From Archivesica marissinica (taxonomy: Eukaryota > Mollusca > Bivalvia > Venerida > Vesicomyidae), in NCBI GenBank assembly GCA_014843695.1, contig CM026393.1, positions 5,232,961 to 5,296,960 on the forward strand: a DNA stretch of 64,000 nt, read 5' to 3'. Below, piece by piece: positions 36,501-43,289 of the stretch (its first letter is position 1; each line of letters opens with the position of its first letter). Made by a program: the position numbers and the translations under genes. The notes beneath the pieces were generated by a model. That model had not been told where the DNA came from. It searched no databases and saw nothing but the letters and a program-made list of their open reading frames with translations.

Positions 36501-37877
36501 TGTGAAATTGTACAATTTGCTATTCAAATTTCAACCTACGACCAGGTTAGTGTTGCTGTCCGTGTCTGGTGATCCTAACTTAGCACCCTTAATATTTACT
36601 GGATGCGCTTCTGTACCGAGTGGATTGTCCAACAGATTGTGGAACAGTAGATGAAATAATTATAAGATTAAGATTACTACAATCATTGGAAGAGTATGTG
36701 TTTCTTCAAACCAAGCGTATGCCTGCATTTATTTATTGCTCTTATTTCCTATTCTTACTGGTCAACACACACTCTTTGATCATAACCAAACCAACCATAC
36801 CATTTACATATCAACGGAAAAGCCTATGAAAGGTTCAAGTCAAACCCAATTACTGAAATAGACATCATAGGAAGAATATGACTACATCCCCTCGGTGGAT
36901 TTTACATCTAAGGAAGCTAGACTGATGACAACAACAACGAGTATACATTTCTTGTAGACGCCAGGTTTGAAGATAAACAAGCGTGACAGCTAAGCGTTAT
37001 GTAGGCAAACTAAAAATTGCAGCCATTTTGAATTGCAATTATTGAAAATACACTATTTCCATCGATGTGTTATTCCACTCGTTCAATTGGCATCTATTTT
37101 ATTTGCCGAAAAATGTTTAGTCTGTACGATAATATTGTCGATGTTATGTTATATACGGAGCCAAATCCATAATTACCCATATAAATTAGAACAGGGAAAT
37201 CTCATTTCTTGATTCGGGGTGATACCGATTTATTTGATCTAGCTCATAAGAATGCATCCTGACCTACATTTAGAAGATGGTAGCTCTCTACGGCAGCCCA
37301 TATTTCCGGCAAACGAAATTTAGTATTTAGATTAATATCAACACTCGCTATGAATAATATTGCTGCCAATCATGATGCAAAATGCACATTTCCTTATGAG
37401 AAATGTTAGTGTCGATAATAACCAACACGTGCATTGGAAGCATAACAAGAGTCACGCACATTCATAATATAGTGAATTTGTTTTTATTTGGCCAAACCAG
37501 GATTGATTCTTTTCCACCATTTTATGTCTGAGGAGGCAAGTGCAGATTGTGTATTAAGATACTTATACTGATTGTGTTTGCTTGTTTTAGGCAAGGTGCT
37601 TGGTCCGTTGATTTTCGGAGCAGTGACAGATCGGGCATGCCTCGTGTGGCAGGATACTGGGTGCGATGAATCATCCTCATGTTGGACTTACGACATAGAC
37701 TTAGTTAGTCGTAACTATTTTCTCATCTCGCTGGTTTCAAAATTGCTCACAGTATTAATGTTCTCGCTGGCAGATTATTTATACAAGCCAACAGAGGAAC
37801 ATGGCGTTGAACTTAGAAAACAAATAAAGCGCGACGAGAAAGGTGGCATTTGTGAAGCTGAAATCACACACTTTTAA
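3449..37877 (+). CDS. SLCO4A1-like: Organic anion transporting polypeptide (SLCO/OATP family, OATP4-like), 12 coding exons
   Basis: Sodium-independent membrane transporter for large amphipathic organic anions (steroid and thyroid hormone conjugates in the family). Joined exons are 3449-3596, 7570-7680, 8366-8536, 9375-9548, 9907-10009, 13368-13489, 18042-18290, 19965-20160, 26409-26526, 30125-30285, 30443-30507 and 37591-37877. They give 1905 nt, 634 residues plus stop, with all junction phases matching and GT-AG ends. Residues 242-255 carry the OATP signature DDPRWVGAWW, but the Gly that usually follows WWx is Ala253. About 12 hydrophobic segments are visible. A Cys-rich Kazal-like loop lies in exons 9-10 and lacks its central part. 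Length is slightly short for the family (about 650-720). Exon 1 ATG is chosen because no upstream in-frame coding is seen; 5' UTR exons may lie further left. AATAAA occurs at 37929-37934. The closest family resemblance is OATP4A1, from memory only. Confidence 0.93.
3961..4115 (+). mobile_element. SINE family C, body fragment
   Basis: Lacks the tRNA-like head but carries the body shared with 22200-22470, 30640-30902 and the split copy at 43614/48282. Shared blocks include GGTTGGTGCACC, GGAGCCTGCCCAGGAAAGGT and CCGGCGATATAGCCCGAAAT. Confidence 0.75.
4540..4830. repeat. Dispersed repeat shared with a hAT-like element
   Basis: This stretch is closely similar to the reverse complement of about 14430-14700, the interior of the hAT-like element at 13953-14966. 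A more diverged copy occurs near 31990-32110. It therefore looks like a fragment of the same transposon family. Confidence 0.7.
5018..5815. repeat. 61-bp minisatellite derived from GPCR coding sequence
   Basis: About 13 units of 61 bp, each derived from the GPCR segment encoding RQVKSDFIDDMSDRD on the minus strand. Units follow an A-B-C order distinguished by TATAAAGTGAC, TATAAAGTCAC and TATAACGTGAC. This gives a higher-order period of 183 bp. Confidence 0.9.
5975..6430. repeat. 33-bp minisatellite encoding an 11-residue GPCR repeat
   Basis: About 13 copies of a 33-bp unit (GACTGGCTGGGAATATGCGT plus TTTTCTCACACGT). On the minus strand it encodes repeated VRKTHIPSQSR in one continuous 231-codon frame leading into TM6. 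Confidence 0.92.
6700..6990 (+). repeat. SINE tail-like repeat, partly duplicated
   Basis: A block beginning GAGATGGTACGGTGGTCGCC occurs at about 6708 and again at 6857. The second copy continues with GGGTACTCCAGTTTCCTCCC and ATCGGCACCAACGAGAGTGA, a body shared in reverse with 21250-21310 and 39690-39720. Confidence 0.6.
6991..7569. other. Intron 1 remainder
   Basis: No feature recognised in this stretch before exon 2. Confidence 0.5.
7570..7680 (+). CDS. OATP exon 2 (TM1 end to TM2)
   Basis: Acceptor TTTTAG ends at 7569 and donor GTGAGT starts at 7681. The translation carries VNLNTQSVERVFRL and SLIASSYDF, matching the family pattern of VN..ITSLERR..L and LIASSYD. Phase 1 at both ends. Confidence 0.9.
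7940..8050. repeat. Foldback palindrome in intron 2
   Basis: Arms near 7957-7985 and 8009-8035 are inverted copies (CAAACATTTCAGTGCGAATG against CATTTGCTCTAAAATGTTTG), separated by an AT-rich loop of about 25 bp. A small MITE remnant is possible. Confidence 0.65.
8210..8335. repeat. Imperfect palindrome upstream of OATP exon 3
   Basis: GGACGTTTCCAGAATCGCGC at about 8219 is mirrored by GCGCGATTCTGGAATGGTCC at about 8307. The locally GC-richer inverted pair ends about 40 bp before the exon 3 acceptor. Confidence 0.65.
8366..8536 (+). CDS. OATP exon 3 (TM2-TM3)
   Basis: Acceptor TTTCAG ends at 8365, donor GTAAGA starts at 8537. The translation contains the typical OATP segment GSLTMAVPHFTAG after KARWLAGA. 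A 20-bp-arm palindrome lies just upstream in the intron. Confidence 0.92.
8537..9374. other. Intron 3
   Basis: Nothing recognised beyond the splice sites. Confidence 0.5.
9375..9548 (+). CDS. OATP exon 4 (extracellular loop, TM4)
   Basis: Acceptor TTTTAG ends at 9374, donor GTAAGA starts at 9549. Encodes YLSVFILGMALHGVAGS followed by TVGVGLIDD, the conserved OATP TM4 and following acidic residues. Confidence 0.92.
9550..9730. repeat. Threefold tandem repeat, about 60-67 bp
   Basis: Three diverged copies ending in GTACGAAAGTACCGATCCTC begin immediately after the exon 4 donor. The first copy includes the donor-proximal AAGATTATAATATAG. Confidence 0.8.
9907..10009 (+). CDS. OATP exon 5 (TM5)
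   Basis: Acceptor TGTGTAG ends at 9906, donor GTAAGA starts at 10010. Gly-rich TM5 segment GAGVGYIIGGLFLDIY. Ends in phase 2. Confidence 0.92.
10196..11240. repeat. 72-bp minisatellite in intron 5
   Basis: About 14 copies of a 72-81 bp unit with GAACAGTTCACGAACAGTTT and AGTATCGGCCCTCAATCC. The first six or seven are nearly identical. The later ones form a diverged, slightly longer subfamily containing AACAATATCGGTATGGTCAG. Confidence 0.92.
11641..11825 (+). mobile_element. SINE family A, copy 2 (diverged)
   Basis: Carries the head GTCGTGATAGCGCAGTG and the body GTGCCCTTAGGCAATGTATT, with more mismatches than the other copies. No clear target duplication found. Confidence 0.78.
12504..13287 (-). 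mobile_element. hAT-like non-autonomous element, copy 1 (one end eroded)
   Basis: Starts TAGGGATGGCAATGAAT and contains clustered GAATATTCGAATATTCG motifs at its right end. It is an inverted relative of the element at 13953-14966, sharing interior sequence (for example 12960-13190 against 14040-14280). The right terminal repeat is missing. GTTTATAG on the left and GTTTATAT on the right resemble an 8-bp target duplication. Confidence 0.65.
13368..13489 (+). CDS. OATP exon 6 (family signature, TM6)
   Basis: Acceptor ATTTCAG ends at 13367, donor GTATGT starts at 13490. Contains DDPRWVGAWWLAFF, the family signature at the edge of TM6. The motif's usual Gly after WWx is replaced by Ala. Confidence 0.94.
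13827..13905. repeat. Dispersed repeat fragment
   Basis: GCTAGAACTTGTGGTCCGAC and the following bases recur with small changes at about 21318 and 41718, probably a SINE 3' part. Confidence 0.55.
13953..14966 (+). mobile_element. hAT-like MITE with 8-bp target duplication
   Basis: Terminal inverted repeats TAGGGATGTCAACGAATA (left) and the complement of TAGGGATGGCAACGAATA (right) bound a 1014-bp element. It is flanked by the exact 8-bp direct repeat CTAATAAC at 13945-13952 and 14967-14974. An 8-bp duplication is the hAT hallmark. No transposase remains, so it is non-autonomous. Confidence 0.88.
16131..16895. mobile_element. 765-bp foldback/MITE inserted in the LINE, 9-bp target duplication
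   Basis: Ends TAGCCTGGG and CCCAGGCTA are inverted. A second inverted pair, GCCTGGGGAAACTGG, lies inside at about 16228 and 16848. The flanks repeat ATATACCTA at 16122-16130 and 16896-16904. LINE coding sequence resumes on the far side. It contains an internal direct repeat at 16510-16723. Nine-base duplications suggest a Mutator-like mover; there is no coding capacity. Confidence 0.8.
16510..16723. repeat. Twofold direct repeat of about 114 bp
   Basis: Two nearly identical copies containing AAACGGGACATTATATGTAA and GAAATGATCGTGTATAATCG, 114 bp apart, within the foldback element. Confidence 0.92.
17121..17665. other. Intron 6 remainder
   Basis: No feature recognised; the left part may be the 3' UTR of the LINE. 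Confidence 0.45.
17668..17970. repeat. 41-bp minisatellite in intron 6
   Basis: About seven copies of a unit with ATGCCTTGTAATATCAA and TATGTATTTCCTATTAGATG, ending 72 bp before OATP exon 7. Confidence 0.9.
18042..18290 (+). CDS. OATP exon 7 (cytoplasmic loop, TM7)
   Basis: Acceptor ATTTCAG ends at 18041, donor GTTTGA starts at 18291. Encodes a Lys-rich cytoplasmic loop followed by NPLFLFTVLGD and FMPKYIQNKFGVS, the conserved TM7 region. Confidence 0.93.
18442..18660 (+). mobile_element. SINE family A, copy 3, with 14-bp target duplication
   Basis: Full element from GGAAGTCGTGATAGCGCAGT to the tail CGCAATCGAGCTAAA, flanked by the perfect repeat AACTATTATTTTAT at 18428-18441 and 18661-18674. 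The perfect duplication implies a recent insertion. Confidence 0.92.
18840..19520 (+). pseudogene. LINE endonuclease C-terminus and linker relic
   Basis: LDLFLTNIPTLI, LPGLGYSGI and RIYWKKADIELM match the end of the LINE endonuclease and the linker. Later frames give RFKRHKKGPTE and NHGLSPLKA, as in CR1/L2-type ORF2. Frameshifts and stops break it. It is probably the same family as the relic at 15010-17120, in OATP intron 7. Confidence 0.75.
19965..20160 (+). CDS. OATP exon 8 (TM8-TM9)
   Basis: Acceptor CTTTAG ends at 19964, donor GTGAGG starts at 20161. Encodes VPGATGGIFIGGLLCEK and the following hydrophobic TM9, then the start of the large extracellular loop. Ends in phase 2. Confidence 0.92.
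20280..20780. repeat. 32-bp satellite, tract 1
   Basis: Diverged tandem copies of a unit like CATTCAATTACATACATAAT plus TCGTGTTCCTCG. Same monomer family as 23515-23690 and 24912-25690. Open frames here are artefacts. Confidence 0.88.
21059..21760. repeat. Diverged dispersed repeats with GGAACATTCCTCC-like core
   Basis: Four or five diverged copies of a block resembling GTGGAACATTCCTCCCTTGG then CCAACCAGTGCAA occur at about 21070, 21160, 21447, 21535 and 21700. A SINE tail fragment lies at 21250-21310. Confidence 0.6.
22090..22200. mobile_element. hAT-like terminal fragment
   Basis: TAGGTATGGCAACGAATGGC followed by ATTCGATTATTCG resembles the start of the hAT-like elements in introns 5 and 6. 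No second end is found. Confidence 0.45.
22200..22470 (-). mobile_element. SINE family C copy
   Basis: Shares GGGCAGGCTCCAGC, CAACCTCCGTAAGAAA and a tRNA-like head with CTTGAACCCGTGATCATCAG and the complement of GCATCCGCGGTCGATTGG. Read on the minus strand. Confidence 0.75.
23013..23311 (-). mobile_element. SINE family B inside the BEL protease, 12-bp target duplication
   Basis: The minus-strand head AGTCCAGTGGTAACACGCTGG with B box GGTTCGATCCCCC begins the element and TTTATTTATCGTCGC-complement ends it. Flanks repeat TCGTGTCAAATG at 23001-23012 and 23312-23323. It splits the protease frame. Confidence 0.92.
23515..23690. repeat. 32-bp satellite, tract 2
   Basis: Five or six copies of a unit with ATTCAATTAAACATCGACAA and TTCTTGTTCCTCGC. 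Same monomer family as the tracts on both sides, here embedded in the BEL/Pao relic. Confidence 0.9.
24912..25690. repeat. 32-bp satellite, tract 3
   Basis: About 24 copies of CATTCAGTTACATACACAAT plus TCGTGGTCCTCT. More homogeneous than tract 1. Open frames of up to 231 codons on the plus strand are repeat artefacts. Confidence 0.93.
26409..26526 (+). CDS. OATP exon 9 (shortened Kazal-like loop)
   Basis: Acceptor TATTGCAG ends at 26408, donor GAG|GTATAC at 26527. Encodes GCNKDCACST directly joined to KYFSACHAGC. In vertebrate OATPs about a dozen residues including PVCG lie between these two parts, so the Kazal core is shortened here. A duplicate of this exon's last bases and donor lies at 26936. 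Confidence 0.88.
26514..27350. repeat. Tandem duplication of about 420 bp including the exon 9 donor
   Basis: Sequence from the last 13 bases of exon 9 through about 420 bp of intron recurs from 26936. Markers present in both copies are AATGAGGAGGTAT, GTCTATGCAGTTTGCACGCC and TCTTTCTTGGCACGTAGCTA. The two copies differ by scattered substitutions and small indels. Confidence 0.88.
27537..30087. repeat. 43-bp minisatellite, about 60 copies
   Basis: Unit AATAGTAACATAGCCATATA plus TATCATACTTGGAATAGGCAGCT, highly homogeneous over 2.5 kb. A single variable site (AGTAACAT or AGTAGCAT) distinguishes two unit types. Irregular units near 28365, 28549 and 29435 may be assembly or read errors. The array ends 38 bp before exon 10. 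Confidence 0.97.
30125..30285 (+). CDS. OATP exon 10 (end of Kazal loop, TM10)
   Basis: Acceptor TATTGCAG ends at 30124, donor AG|GTCGGT at 30286. Encodes NCTCIADTS, a further Cys pair CESGC, and the hydrophobic TM10. It begins only 38 bp after the 43-bp minisatellite. Confidence 0.9.
30443..30507 (+). CDS. OATP exon 11 (65 bp)
   Basis: Acceptor TTTCAG ends at 30442, donor GTAATT starts at 30508. The short exon encodes RCIPKDHRTYSMGVKLLFIR, matching the conserved intracellular segment before TM11. Confidence 0.88.
30640..30902 (-). mobile_element. SINE family C, full copy
   Basis: Minus-strand tRNA-like head (complement of CTCGACCACGGATGCGGAC, with B box in GGGGCTCGAACCCGTGAC) followed by the body CCTCCGTAAGAAACTGCC, GGGCAGGCTCCAGCGG and ending at CGGGTTTTACGCCTGCATCA. 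It shows the most complete structure of this family in the window. Confidence 0.85.
31098..31440. repeat. Diverged direct repeats with CTGTCTCGCTGTAGAG core
   Basis: Three copies of a block like AGACTTGTATTGTCTCGCTA, followed by TAATATCGACGTG, at about 31100, 31342 and 31393. Confidence 0.65.
31585..31860 (-). mobile_element. SINE family B copy
   Basis: Same structure as the copy in the BEL protease: TTTATTTATCGTCGCTACCG at one end and the tRNA-like head complement of CAGTCCAGCATGTTACC at the other. The minus-strand head is slightly mutated. Confidence 0.85.
32320..32415 (+). mobile_element. SINE family A, 3' fragment
   Basis: GCCTCTTCTCTCTCCCTCAA, ATTCCATCTGGAGTTAAT and CAAACTTGTTTC match the 3' half of family A. 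The head is absent. Confidence 0.6.
32410..34270 (-). pseudogene. Ty3/gypsy relic with integrase before reverse transcriptase (Gmr1-like order)
   Basis: Reading the minus strand 5' to 3': a zinc-knuckle remnant (HCEEPE, with CPPGR in the next frame, about 34190-34240); integrase core remnant with DFVGPMEHKTDKKNRHIPVS and VDYATRYPDALALPSI (about 33900-33740); integrase C-terminus with QRPKEWDKLINAALFAYRK and MLVLLPVDRNKLLLRWK (about 33540-33220); then RT with CDAEPMP (about 32760) and VPFGLVTAPATL and VDDILIFS (about 32600-32460). Frames are broken repeatedly. The order gag, IN, RT differs from ordinary gypsy and recalls Gmr1 elements. A rearrangement of a normal element is the alternative. 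Confidence 0.7.
34388..34676 (-). mobile_element. SINE family B copy
   Basis: Contains TTTATTTATCGTCGCTACCG, the conserved GGAGGATAGTGCATTGATAC and the head complement CCAGTCCAGCGTGTTACCAC. TTCTCTTCTC occurs close to both ends and may be the target duplication. Confidence 0.88.
34680..37590. other. Intron 11 remainder, no gene recognised
   Basis: Short open frames at 34773-34976, 35984-36304 (minus, 106 codons) and 36433-36829 show no domain that I recognise. The 106-codon frame is Cys/Ser-rich without a clear motif. No repeats of note. Confidence 0.45.
37591..37877 (+). CDS. OATP exon 12 (TM11-TM12, C-terminus)
   Basis: Acceptor GTTTTAG ends at 37590. Encodes GKVLGPLIFGAVTDRAC and LVWQ, TM12 and a Lys/Glu-rich tail ending in THF, then TAA. 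The preceding intron is 7.1 kb. Confidence 0.93.
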
Positions 37878-37928
37878 ATATACGAATGTGACACAGAGTT
37901 TGCAGGACAAAACCTACGGATCTTATAC

Positions 37929-37934
37929 AATAAA
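37929..37934 (+). promoter_or_regulatory. Candidate polyadenylation signal of the OATP gene
   Basis: AATAAA lies 52 bp after the stop codon, in the right orientation. Confidence 0.55.
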
Positions 37935-38640
37935 TTAGAGGGCGACTGAGAGGAGGGTGTTGCAAAGGGAGATATGGATTGAGTGTGAATGTATCAGAGA
38001 GGGATAATGCACGCGAGTGCGTAATGGAAGTGAGATGAGGCTAAGTTGGTGAGAGAGGGATATGGTGGCGAGAGAGGGGCGGGATAGGAATTATCGATCA
38101 AAGAAAGGAGGAATGGATGTAGAGAGTGAAGGTTGTGTAGATGGGAGTAAGGAGGGTGATAACTTGAGGACGAGTGAAGAATGAAGTGGGTTGTGAGGGA
38201 AGCAAGCGATGAAGAGAGAGAGGGGGAGGACACACGGAGGTGGCGATAAAGAAAGGAAGGAGTGAGAGATAGATAAGTTGAATAGCTCCTGTTGTATATT
38301 CACTTATAATAATATCACACAGGGCATAAATAGCAATATCTCGAGAATAGGGTGATGTAATAAAAATTGGCTATGGGTCTATACATGTCAGTGATCTTTA
38401 CACACTCCATTCAACTATCACTTGTGTGATGTTGGCGTTCAGGTTTGCCGTGGAGTTGGCATGCATACACTGGTCCAGGAGTACAATAACTACTTAATTA
38501 GGTTAGGGTTCATCGTGACATAAAGAGCTGTTTGTTGAATTGGAGTGATACTAGTGGTGTATTGCTTGACCCGATGGGAAAGGATCATTGTTAGATATTA
38601 AAATACTGGGAACCATATCGGCGTGTGACTATTGTATGTA
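37935..38640. other. Intergenic stretch after the OATP gene
   Basis: Positions 37940-38270 are purine-rich (GA-rich, imperfect). The rest shows no feature. Confidence 0.5.
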
Positions 38641-38644
38641 TGTA

Positions 38645-38847
38645 TGTTCCTTTAATGTCAAACCCCTCGCGGGGACTTAGACATGCTTTACTGGGCAGGC
38701 TTAGCCGACCTAAGCGATTAACCAGTACTAAGCAATGTGTGTGAGGTGTCTTGCTCAATGACACTACATACGTGGCCATACCGAGTATCGAACCCGGGAC
38801 CGTTCGATTCCAAATCCGACGCTCTACCACTGGACCACGGACGCCAA
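38645..38847 (-). mobile_element. tRNA-derived SINE, family D
   Basis: The minus strand starts GGCGTCCGTGGTCCAGTGGT with anticodon-arm-like sequence and B box GGGTTCGATACTC. The body ends in AACCCCTCGCGGGG-type sequence. A fragment of the same end recurs at 51325-51395. Confidence 0.78.
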
Positions 38848-38889
38848 ACTATTAGATACCTAAGGGCTGTAAAGTACAAACTTTTCGCA

Positions 38890-39640
38890 GTTTTGGAAAT
38901 ATTGCCTCTGAAATGATATGTCGGCATATCAAAATGAAATAGTCAGAAATGCGAACAGTTTGGCATACAAATAGAACTATTTTTTTTCCCCTAACACCTA
39001 AAATCCACGAAGTTCGTGAACCGCGTGTCATTTTCACTACGAACTGTGAATGGACGCAAGTGAAGGATATGAGCTTATCTAGTTCTACACTATGACCGTA
39101 TTTACTAATTATACATGAATAATGAATATAACATGTTCTACTTTGATATATACATGTAGCATTTCTAATTGTGTTTGAAATGTAACTATGTTCCGCTATG
39201 TCTTGTTCTATGTAAATCAGTGCTGTCTCCATATAAGAAATATCTATACATACAATAGCATACAGCTTAATTAGTCATGTTGTTATATTTGTAACCTGAC
39301 ATTAATAAAAGTAAGTGTTGTTGTTGTTGTTGTTTTACCAATAATTTGGTCTGTGAAATGATACGCCGGCGTATTGAAATCAAATCAGTAGACATGCACA
39401 TTATATTAAAATCATTTGTCTCTGAAATTATACGTCGGAGTAGCAAGATAAAATTTCAGAAATGTTATGACAGATAAAAATAATTATAATAAAATTACTT
39501 CTGAAATGATAAGCCATGGTATCAAATGCAATCTGCAAAAATGCTCTAAAAGACAGATACCACATAAACTAGAATTGGGTATGTGAAATGATACGCTGAC
39601 ATATCAAATTGAATCAGTAGAACTGTAAAAGATAATAAAA
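38890..39640. repeat. Diverged repeats with GAAATGATACGCCGGCATAT-like core
   Basis: About five irregular copies of a TGAAATGATA-(C/T)G(C/T)CGG-CATATCAAA block at roughly 38910, 39353, 39425, 39500 and 39583, plus a (GTT)5 run at 39318. Confidence 0.55.
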
Positions 39641-39659
39641 GGTTTGACAGTATATCTCG

Positions 39660-39850
39660 TTGGCGTGGATGCAGCGTATACTTATATATATATATGGTCA
39701 TTCATGTGGTAGGAAACCGGAGTACTCGGAGATAACCCACATATCCAATATGGCAACCACTGCAACCACTTACTTCCAGGTTTGAGGATCGAACTTGGGT
39801 TTGCAATGGTGAGAAGCGAGCGTGCTAACCACTGCGCTAATCTGACAGTC
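39660..39850 (-). mobile_element. tRNA-derived SINE, family E
   Basis: The minus strand reads TTAGCGCAGTGGTTAGCACG then CTCGCTTCTCACC and a B box AAGTTCGATCCTC. The body retains GGAAACCGGAGTACTCGGAG. Related tails occur at 6860-6990 and 21250-21310. Confidence 0.72.
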
Positions 39851-40169
39851 TTAATAACATACATTTTAGCACAATGTAGAGTAGATGAATATGTTGAAAT
39901 TAGTATTGATCATCATTCGAATGTATTTACCAACACTCCTACGATTACCCTATATGTTATCAATCACATAATATTAGTCTCAATACATGTACATACGTGC
40001 ATGTTTGTTTGTGTTTATGGTTTACAGTCACATCCACAGCATTTGTCATATGGCGACTTTCAGATATTATTAGTGGAGGAAGACCTCGGGTGTCCCTTCG
40101 AACAGTATTTCAGGCACGCACAAGCACCCGAATAGAACCACCGACCTTCCTCAAGCCAGCTGGATTTTC

Positions 40170-40262
40170 ATCAAATAAAATAATTCGACGACCATGTGGG
40201 ATTCGAACTACATCGGCGAGGGCACGTGATTTGAAGTTAAAGGCCGTAACCACGTAGACATC
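40170..40262 (-). mobile_element. tRNA-like SINE head fragment
   Basis: The minus strand has GTGGTTACGGCCTTTAACTT, then AGTTCGAATCCCACATGG with a good B box. Too short to define the family; related to 40380-40520. Confidence 0.5.
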
Positions 40263-40379
40263 TCAGTATCAATGCACCCTAATTTATATTAGTAACACTG
40301 AGTAATAAAAAATAATGTAATAAACTGTATACATACAAAATTTTAAAATATACAGAATTCAACCATAGTTTATATATGG

Positions 40380-40560
40380 AGGCGGGGGCCTCTGTAGCTT
40401 AGGCCATTGACTTCAAATGACTTGCCCATCACCGCTGTTGGTTTCAATCTCATTGTTGAGAAAGCCATCCAATTCCAACTGGTTTGTGGAAGGTCAGAGT
40501 TTCTGCCTGGGTGGTCATTATTGCTTGAAGTACTGTTAACATTTGTAACCCAGGTGAAAA
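40380..40560 (+). mobile_element. tRNA-like SINE fragment
   Basis: GGCCTCTGTAGCTTAGGCCA followed by TTGACTTCAAATGACTTGCC resembles a tRNA-derived head. The body continues to about 40560. Confidence 0.45.
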
Positions 40561-41041
40561 AAAACAAGTTTGAGAAATTACCCCACCCCACCCCATATAC
40601 TCAACACAGGAGGACATTATCCCCACCCCACTCACATTTAAAATACTGGATTGGACTTTATCCAATCTGTATATTTTCAATATGTCCCGTCAAAAGGTTC
40701 AGTAGGACTGCATCGGTGTATCCCATCTTGAAAACACCGGGTAGGACATTATCACCCTCATATAGTGATATTCGTGTCCGCTGATATTCTAAACCGTATT
40801 GTAAACTGGTTAATCCATATAGTTTACACATAATTTATTATCCACGTAAACTAATGTAACCGTCACAACAAATGATATAAATGACGACTGATAGCATAAT
40901 ATGTTTGCTATACAATACAACCAAGATCCTTGTCCACACCTTCTAATGCGACTGTCACGTTGTTTTATAACATAACACATACTCCACAGAGGTACTGATT
41001 ACCTTATATTCCAGGTCTACCATTATGATATATGTTGCAGA

Positions 41042-41281
41042 ATGTTAGTTTATACAAATTTATTTTAGCTCGATCGCGAAACAAGTTCTTTCAACTTATA
41101 TTAATCACCCTCGAGACCTCATTCCTGATGGAATCCATCGCCACGAGGGAGAGAGAAGAGCCAACGTGGAATTTAAATGCCTTGCCTAAGGGCACAATCG
41201 TAACGGCTCTAGCGGGGCTCGAACTCCGGACCTTTCGCATCTAAAGAGAACGCGCATCCACTGCGCTATCACGACTTCCAC
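41042..41281 (-). mobile_element. SINE family A, copy 4
   Basis: Near full-length copy with the head complement ATCCACTGCGCTATCACGAC and body AATTTAAATGCCTTGCCTAA. CAGAATGT occurs on both sides and may be part of a target duplication. Confidence 0.88.
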
Positions 41282-42030
41282 TTTCAATACAGAATGTAGC
41301 AGTATATAGTCTTCATGTAGCTTTACTCTCCATATTTTGCGAAGCGACACAATGTTTCTGCTTCCATTGTTATCCGTGATGCTTACAACATCAATTTCAT
41401 GGCAACCGAATTTTCCAAAATCAACACCTATTGCAACTAATACCTAACATAAGTGTAGCATGATTTTGAGTAAATACGAAACGAATAATTCTAACGAAAT
41501 TCGTAATAACTTCTAGAAAATGTACACACCCATTATACAACCGTTTAGGAATCGACTCTAATAACGACCGTACATCTTATGCCTTTGTTCGTTTATCATT
41601 ATGTTAAGTCTTACGAACCCGCTTAACCCTCGTAGCCTGTTATTGATATATCGGAAATATTACTGCCTTACATTCAACCTTATTCTGATAGTGAATGATT
41701 GGGAAGGGCCGTTTTCTAATGTTGTTTATAACTTGTGGCCCGACCCTTTTGCAATGTTACACACATGTATGTATGCATCTTATACATTGTTAATTTCTAT
41801 TCTGTATCATGCATGTATGTCAATTGTACTGTTTAATATGCATATGCAATAACATATGGTTCAATCAAATAGTGAATGATTATTTGAAAAATGTGCATCA
41901 CCTGATTGTGTTTCTTCCCCTAAATTTGAGGATTCTCTCTCTTCTCTATTTCTCATTCGTTGTACCAGTTCAGGAATATGTTCTTCGTCGGGAGAATTAT
42001 TTCTTTCTATCCGATACTTTTCAACCAATT
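41282..42030. other. Intergenic stretch
   Basis: No gene seen. A short dispersed repeat (AACTTGTGGCCCGACC) lies at about 41730. Confidence 0.5.
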
Positions 42031-42039
42031 TCTGACGAC

Positions 42040-42790
42040 CACTTTGTTTGACTTATTATTGTCATCATTTTCATGTTCATTCTCACTCCTCACTGCCATC
42101 CTCACTTGACCCAGGAGTGACAACATATTTACCTTTTCTTAACTGTCTCGTGTCAGGATTTGCTGGGATTTGCCAGTCAAGATTAGCTAGTGTTCTGAAG
42201 AAGTATTGGTACCGGCATGTACCGTACACTAGACGTTACATTGCTAATTTCTGCAATGCATAGAATATGCATCTTTCTCTATGACAGAATAACGTTGTTG
42301 AGACATGTTTAATTTATGTGATAATAAATATATTGGTTTTTCCTTTTTTCCCCCAACAGTTCCATTGTGCTCACACTGTTGCACAAGACATGCTCCAGCA
42401 GAATGATTTGAGGCATATGTGTAGAGTATGTAAGACTTGGTATCATCAGGATATTCTAACAAAACGACTTAGGTTACATTTCCTTTAAACACTCGTCTAT
42501 ACCAGTTACACATTCCCATGAAACCTATCGCATCTCTCACTGACTTTGGTACAGAAATTGACCTAATTGCGGTGACCGTATCGGCGGTCTGGTCTAACAC
42601 ATTGTTCATCTATACAAAAACCTACGAAATTGCATTTATTTAACTTTAGCTTCAACGTATGCTGACGTAACCTGCCAAACACTAAGTGCTGAACATGTTC
42701 AGGTTCTGCTTTTGAAATAATCAATATATCGTCGAGGTAACTTATAGCAAATTCTAACCCATCCAAGACGAGATACATTCAGAGATTATT
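42040..42790 (-). pseudogene. Ty3/gypsy RT and RNase H relic
   Basis: The minus strand encodes the RT palm end (FAISYLDDILIISKAEPEHV, 42778-42563), a connection segment with PKSVRDAIGFMGMCNWYRR (about 42570-42500), and RNase H (ILYTYASNHSAGACLVQ, with YSVIEKDAYS, 42462-42244). RNase H has Tyr where the catalytic Asp of YTDAS belongs. Stops and frameshifts follow. Confidence 0.82.
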
Positions 42791-43289
42791 TTGCTGGAAT
42801 TAGTTCTATTTAATGTAGCATCTTTCTTTATTTGTTAAATATCTTATATATTTCTTCTGATTTCATTTTACCGACCAAATAATTTCTATCTCGTGTATCA
42901 TCTCTCGATCTCGATGTCGCGTCTGTCTTTTCACATTTCTGAAGATTTGATTTTGTTTCAATGTTGTTATTATTTTAAAGACATTCAAAATATAGCAACA
43001 GATAAAGCATGGTTACATGAGTTTATGCATAATACTTTAGCAACAACGAAAACATATATATTTTTCGTAATGGATTATGCGACAGTATGTAAATAAGGGA
43101 AACTAATCTTGTTATTTTAAAGTCATTTCCCAAAGTTCTTTATAATGAGAAGACCTAATATATAAAAATTATGTATGAAACACAATTTTAGCAATATAGG
43201 AATTGGTAAGTATTATGTATTAAGGAATAAATCGCAGGTTAATAGTTTCCATCGGGGTATGAACGACATTGGGCGTGGTTAAAGTGTAT
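42791..43289. other. Intergenic stretch
   Basis: AT-rich, no feature recognised. Confidence 0.5.
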
